A DNA stretch of 64,000 nucleotides, taken from positions 109,501 to 173,500 of the forward strand of contig CAJNDS010000120.1 of the NCBI GenBank assembly GCA_905221605.1, in the 5' to 3' direction. Positions 58,558 to 64,000 of this stretch are shown here, one piece after another. Origin of the DNA: Symbiodinium natans. Its lineage: Eukaryota > Sar > Dinophyceae > Suessiales > Symbiodiniaceae. Position numbers and translations under genes: made by a program. The notes under the pieces are model-generated. The model was not told where the DNA came from, ran no database searches, and saw nothing but the letters and a program-made list of their open reading frames with translations. Each line of letters opens with the position of its first letter. The stretch's first letter is position 1.

Positions 58558-59454
58558 GCAACTCCTGGGCAGCTAAGTGCAGACTACTGCCAGCTCCAGC
58601 AGATGTGAATTGAGTGCGGTTCACACAAGTGGCCAAGTTGCTATACTGAGTGGCCCTAGTCCGGCATGACAAAACATGACAGCTTGTCAGCATCTGAACC
58701 CGAACCTACCCAGCTGAGTCACGAAACTGGCCCAAACCCACCTGGAGCCCCGTACGATGCGGTGAGCCAGAAAGCGGCCAGCAGCCACGCCCTTCAGCTC
58801 GGGCCCTGCACGGCTGCTTGAAGTTCGGAGTGTAACCACCGAAACATGTCGACACGAGAAATCAACCCAGTTCAATCACAGCCCTACATGTAAATCTTGT
58901 ACGTACTTGCAAACCTGGATGCCTCACTCCTTAGTCCTTCCCTCGAAGATCAACTTCAACGAAACACTACTGTAGGGACCGGCTGCCATCTTGGTCACGG
59001 GCCAACATCGAACGCCACGTCCGCATATGGGACAACGCCGTTGGAGTCCTGCTCCACTAGAACACAACTGCACTGACCCATATTTGCTTCCTTCTGTGCA
59101 GCTTCAGTCGAAGCGCGGCTGCTCGACGACGCATGACACCTATCATAACCAGATCCCGGAAGTGCAAAGTGAGTCCAAAGTGCAGTGCTCCCTTCTTCTT
59201 GTTCTCACTAGACTCCCGCAAGTCTACCCGCACCCTTGCTTGTGCACCTACAGATGACTACAATATCGGTGCTTAAGAAGAAGTTAAGTGATGTGCTATT
59301 AACCCCACCGGAACTACGGCCCCTCTGAGCTCAGCTGTTCGGTGCTGAAGCAGCAGCGCCCAGACGATGGGCACCCTCTAGTGCAAGCTTCCCTAAACCC
59401 TAAAAAGACCCCAACCCGGGCCCCCCCCTCCCCCCCTTAAAGCCACTGCAACTG

Positions 59455-59542
59455 CAAAGCCCAGGTTTCTCAGTTTCCTCTCCTGCTGCAGCATGGCTGC
59501 GACCCGGAAGTGGTCCGGGAATCCTACAGGTGGCTGATAGGC
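59455..59542 (-). CDS. Weak exon candidate
   Basis: After the acceptor TTCGGGCCCAG on the minus strand, the frame reads AYQPPVGFPDHFRVAAMLQQ then ERKLRNLGFAVAVAL. The 3' boundary is unclear (GCA|GTTGCA or GCA|GTGGCT). No family is recognised. Confidence 0.25.
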
Positions 59543-59707
59543 CTGGGCCCGAAGAGGTGATATGGTGAACGCAGGATCCGGAGGTGTGTTCGGAGTTGTT
59601 GCGGAGGAAGCCTGCAAACTTTTGTGCTCAGGGTTCGGGTAGGGAATTTTAAGGCCGGGTTGAGGGAGGAAAGGCGCCGAAGGGTGTCAGATTCTCAGAC
59701 GGCAATA

Positions 59708-60004
59708 ATGGAAACATGGTGGGGCTTCACCAGCCAAAGGCTCAGGTCCCAGCAGGCGGTGGCACAGGCTGAGGCATCGCCTGGAGGGATTGGAGGGCTT
59801 TTTCAGTGTCAAAAACTCCTGTGCCTTGTGGCCTTGGCCCACCCAGCCTGCAGGAGCTGTTTCATGGGATGGCTGTCTGCGCACACGAGAGCTTTTGCCT
59901 GTGCCTTCGGAGACCAAAGAAGCACAGGGAAAGGTTGCCGCGACACGCGGAGGCACGCGAGGCACGCGAGGCAACATAACCTCCCCTCGCCTGGAAGTTC
60001 TTGA
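59708..60004 (+). CDS. Small ORF candidate, 98 aa
   Basis: An ATG in a reasonable context (AATAATGG) opens a frame starting METWWGFTSQRLRSQQAVAQ. It then reads a Cys-rich LFQCQKLLCLVALAHPACRS and an Arg/His-rich tail. Other frames over the same bases also look coding and one ends at a donor-like GATAAAG|GTGAGA, so this could instead be part of a spliced gene. Confidence 0.22.
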   Translation: METWWGFTSQRLRSQQAVAQAEASPGGIGGLFQCQKLLCLVALAHPACRSCFMGWLSAHTRAFACAFGDQRSTGKGCRDTRRHARHARQHNLPSPGSS

Positions 60005-60013
60005 AGATAAAGG

Positions 60014-63000
60014 TGAGAACCCAAAAGTTCAAGTTCGAGGCAGCAATCTGAGTTTTCATTTCAGCAAATGCACACAGCCACACAGCAGCAGTCTTTGCAA
60101 CACTGAAGCCGACTGAGCATGAGAGTTCGCCCAACTCACATAAAGTTTAGGTCAAGCCGTCTAAGTAATCAAAATGCGGTCTACTAAGAAGCTTGATTAT
60201 TAGTTCATACTAAATCTGTGGCTCCAACGTGAGCAAATGTCAGGCCAGCATTGTTGACCTTCTGAAACCTTGGTTCATCGCGCGAAGAGCGCACAAGACT
60301 TGTTGTCCAGCACGATTGCGCATGGGTAGCACTCATGCAAATCTGCTGCATGTTGATGCGAAAAGAGGCACTGTTTGCACGATTGCTCTTTTGTGGACTT
60401 TCTGGTCAGGCAATGCTTCAACCAGTACAACCCACAGGTGGGCAACCCTCCACCGGGGCATGTGCCAACCTTGAGGACAAAGGTCAATGGGTGGCGCTTG
60501 GTGGCGCAAGAGTTGCTATAGAGTTGCTAAACGACTCTCTCGAAACCTTCTGACAGATGACCAGGATGGGCAGGGTCAGGAAGAAGGATGAACACTAGGC
60601 CTGACAAGCTCGATGTCCTCAGAAAAGCTTGGTATCATTTTGTAATGAAATTTTTCGAAACACGAAAAAACGAACAGTAGCTGAACGTGATATGGGGGTT
60701 TCAAGACATGACCTCGACACGCGCAAGATCAGATAGCAAGTGCCTCGTGATTTGCCCCGGCATTTGAGACAATTGTGACAAGCAGACCAGGATCGTGTCT
60801 CCTCCTTCCCAACCCTTCCCCCCCCCACACACCGCCACTGCGCGCAACCTGCCAATTTCCTTTGGGGGATCTGCAATTCGATGCCGTGGGGCTGCCAGCA
60901 GGTGGGTCGGTCCCACATGAAACAAAAGAAAACGGGCAAAGAAAGCGTGAAAAAAGTGCAAAAGCATTGGGGTCTGGAGGACCTTTGGCTTGGGGCACCC
61001 CCTCCATGGACCACCCCCCCCCCCCAGGGCATTTGCGCAGCTGCACGGTGAGGTTGTGAGGGAGAACCACGGAGAACCCACTCTTTGCCGTCTTACTCGA
61101 ACGAGGCCCTCCAACAAGATCTGACAAGCTGGTTCAAGGTGCCGCACACTGCAGGCGGAGCTTTGGCCGCAATTTTCTTGAAAAGCGCAGCTGCCTGCAG
61201 CCAATGATAGTTTCTGTACCCATGGTTCCCGCGCACTATTCGCTCTTATCGCATGGCTCACAAGCTTTCTCCGATCGCTGCACAAATTCAATCCCACCTC
61301 CGCATCAAAGGAGCGGCTGAGACAAAGCCTCAGGCAACTCTTGTGAATGTAACTCTTGTGGCTTTTTGCGCAGGTTCATGGCGTACATGATCACAATGCT
61401 CGGATCACTCAAACACAGCTGTGTATGAAACCGGTGTTTACCGCCTGTGCTTCTTAAAGTTTTAGCGCAAGAGCTGAGTTAAGTGCCTTGGAGGCACTTC
61501 CACGACTTTGGCACTTCTAGGAACCTCCTATAAGCTATCCTGGTCATGTCCCCTGCCTTGCCCCCCAGGGATTTTAACTATGAAAACCGGCAGGTTTTTT
61601 TAAGCTGCAACTGATACAAAGTCCCACAATTTGCAACCCTCAAGGCCCCTAAAGGCAGCATGGATCTTGCAGCCCAGGAGCAAATGGAGCAAAGTATCTC
61701 CTCTGCGTTGATGCACCTCGTCGACCTGCACTGATGATGCGACAGCGAGGCGCATTCGTCACTAAGCCACTACACCGTCACTCGCAATCCAGCCATAGCG
61801 GTAGCTACCAGCAGAGGGCCAAAACCTCACGAATCTCATGGGAGGGCCACTCAAGGCCGGTCCTCGATCCCGTCGTCAGTGCCGGGAGGGAAAGTTTCCA
61901 CGACAAAGCGCGCAAGGCCTCCAGGGCCACAGCGCTGCTAGACGAAATAAGGATAGCTCGAGAGGCACGGAGAAGGCCAGGGAGTGCAGAAGCGAAGTTG
62001 TCAGGAATCACCCGGACCATGGGAAGCCAAAGCTAAAACCCTCCGATTCAAGAGTGGCGCCAGGCATCCCCGCTGTGGTGGTTGAAGGCAATGGCGTGCC
62101 AAAGGATGGAGTGCCCGGAAGCCTTGCTGCAGCAAGTGGAGCCGTGGTGATGATAAATGCCAAGAGATCGAACGCGACAACACGCCTGCAGATCTGATTG
62201 GATAGGAACCTTTTTCCATCTCTTGACTGCGGCATCGAATTTGAGTTCCTCAGATGCCAGCATCGCGGGACCTCCCGTTGCATGAGCTCCTCCAGACGGG
62301 CAGAGCGCAATTGTGCGAACGACTGCAATCAGATGCTCGGGATCTCGGTCGCCTTCGCACAAAAGCCTTGACGATCTCCAGGTCACCAGTGTGGACCTGT
62401 GCTCGGAGCTTGATGAATGACAGGGAGCCCTGGCTCTAGCCAAGGGTCCTCTGACGGGTTGGATAGAGCCCTTATATTAAAAGGACCTTGATGTAAACCA
62501 GCTTTCGACCTTGCTCTCACAGACGCTCGTCTTTACCAGGGACTCCTCGTTGATCAGACGACAAACAAGCGAACCACCCGGCAAGCCGACTTGCATCTAC
62601 ATTACAGGCCCCATTGGCATTTTGCTACCCCAAACACCCTCAGCTCAACACATCTCACCACCTAGATCCTCCGGTATATCGAACTTAATCTCACCCTCTA
62701 GCATGTGTGCACAGTTTCCTACAGTAACCGGTGTGGCTTTGTTATTGAGGTGCTGTGCGCGGTTTCCATCCAAGCATGTACGGGTTGACAAACTGGGTAT
62801 CAACGAGCGCATGACACCTTGACGAAACCGGAGATTCGCTGGGCATCGCGCAGCATGCCACAGCTGTGATGCATCCATCATCTGAGGCTTCTCCTGGCCA
62901 GCAGAAAGATGAAATCTTCAGGGTTCAGGGTTTAGAGATGTTTAGAGAGTCTTCAGTGTTCAGTGCGTCGCTCATTCCAATTTCCAGCTGCCCAACTCAA

Positions 63001-64000
63001 GAGGTGAACGGTAAGTGACTCAATCCCATGAGCTTTTGGGTGCGGAAAAGCCCTTATTGAGGGAGGGTTACCTTCGAGTTTAACATGGTTTAACGAGGAG
63101 TGATATGTCTCCAATCGTGGCATGGCCTCCCCGTTCATGAGAAGCCCCGAGCACCGCGGAGTGCCGAAGGCCCGCAAACCCTGAACCTTAAAATAAAAGT
63201 TTCTTCAGAGCCTCCGCACCCTCCAGGATGTCTTTGGATGCCAGCGGCACCTGGCTGAATGGTGACAAGTGCAGAGGCGCTTTGACCTTCGAAAACTCTG
63301 AAAGCCCCGCCCTTGTTTGGTGTGACACACAGCTACAGACGGGCAGTTTCTGACAAGAAACGACATCGTTTGAAGCCTCCTACTGAACATTGCCAAGCAA
63401 ATGTTGTCATTACCTCCTCAGCGGTCACTCCTCTCGGCAGTCGGTCCTACCACCCGAGCCCTTTTGAAGAGCCATTTGTGGCTGTAGTTGCTCAAATCAA
63501 CACACTCTCCCCGTTCTGAAAGCTCAATGATTCTCCAGCAACGCCTGACCTCGTCCTGGTCCAGGCCCTGTGACCTGGATAAGGTGGTCATGGCAGCGAC
63601 AGAGAGAATGGAAACTGCCCTTACTGTCGTGTATTTGTCCAACACTTGACCTTGCGTATCAGGCTTGATCCTAACTCTGATGGATGGCGATAATACAGAA
63701 GCAATCCCTCACGACATGGGCAAGCATGCCAGAACTAGCTTTTCAACTATGCCCCTGGCCGAGCCGTTGCAATCAGCATCTCGGCCGTGGATCCAACACG
63801 TTCTGGAGAAACAAGCAAGAGGCCTACAGCAGAGAACCTTCCTAGGCAAGCGGCAAGCTTGGCACGGGGCGAGGAAGAAACACATGTCGAGATGTGCGGA
63901 GATTCTTCGCTCAAAACGGCCAATATTCGGCGCAGGGTCCTCCACCCTGCAGAAGCTCAGCAGGAACCTTCCGATGTCAGACTGTAGGTTCAGGGCATGG
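60014..64000. other. Unique sequence, weak minus-strand signals only
   Basis: Near 62340-62440 the minus strand reads GSLSFIKLRAQVHTGDLEIV then KAFV after a TAG acceptor, reminiscent of an ankyrin-type helix pair (a GDLEIVKAFV motif). Neighbouring frames do not extend it. Poly-C runs lie at 60820-60826 and 61014-61026. No RNA gene or mobile element is recognised to the window end. Confidence 0.25.

Overview
This is eukaryotic nuclear DNA. There are no operons, Shine-Dalgarno sites or long bacterial-type reading frames. Coding signal comes as short exon-like stretches bounded by GT-AG (and possibly one GC-AG) splice signals, set among many simple repeats and satellites. CCCTAAA (TTTAGGG-type) telomere-like repeats occur in several places. 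Nearly all the convincing coding signal lies on the minus strand, which suggests a one-directional gene cluster. With mid-range base composition and short dispersed repeats whose translation contains GVSENRG, a dinoflagellate, perhaps of the Symbiodiniaceae, is my best guess. That is an inference from memory and was not tested.

Layout. 1-284 is the N-terminal end of a minus-strand FAD-dependent fumarate reductase that runs off the window. 1191-3062 is a long, acidic, unrecognised minus-strand ORF. 3.2-21.1 kb is mixed sequence with weak exon signals, a short interstitial telomeric array (9.7 kb), two dense AC-rich microsatellite blocks (14.8-15.3 and 16.3-16.5 kb), a Z-DNA-type CG/TG tract (17.0 kb), small inverted-repeat elements and a minus-strand gene fragment near 19.7-20.2 kb with an in-frame TGA. 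21146-33301 and 33402-about 45750 are two near-identical copies of one segment on either side of a run of exactly 100 N. Each holds a phase-consistent multi-exon minus-strand membrane-protein gene. To its right come an AT-rich hairpin satellite, a telomere-like compound satellite, a decayed CTTTCGTT repeat, a CT microsatellite and a 54-bp array. 46.0-46.85 kb is a tetranucleotide and C-rich repeat. 47.4-55.55 kb is a macrosatellite with nested duplications. 55.56-64 kb is unique sequence with only weak exon candidates.

The two 12.3-kb copies end exactly at the two gap edges, which is what two overlapping, unmerged contig ends look like. The real chromosome may carry one copy. I found no tRNA, rRNA, CRISPR, phage or bacterial-type system. 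The most unusual biology is the satellite succession, in which hairpin-forming AT repeats give way to arrays built from telomere heptamers, together with the nested macrosatellite.
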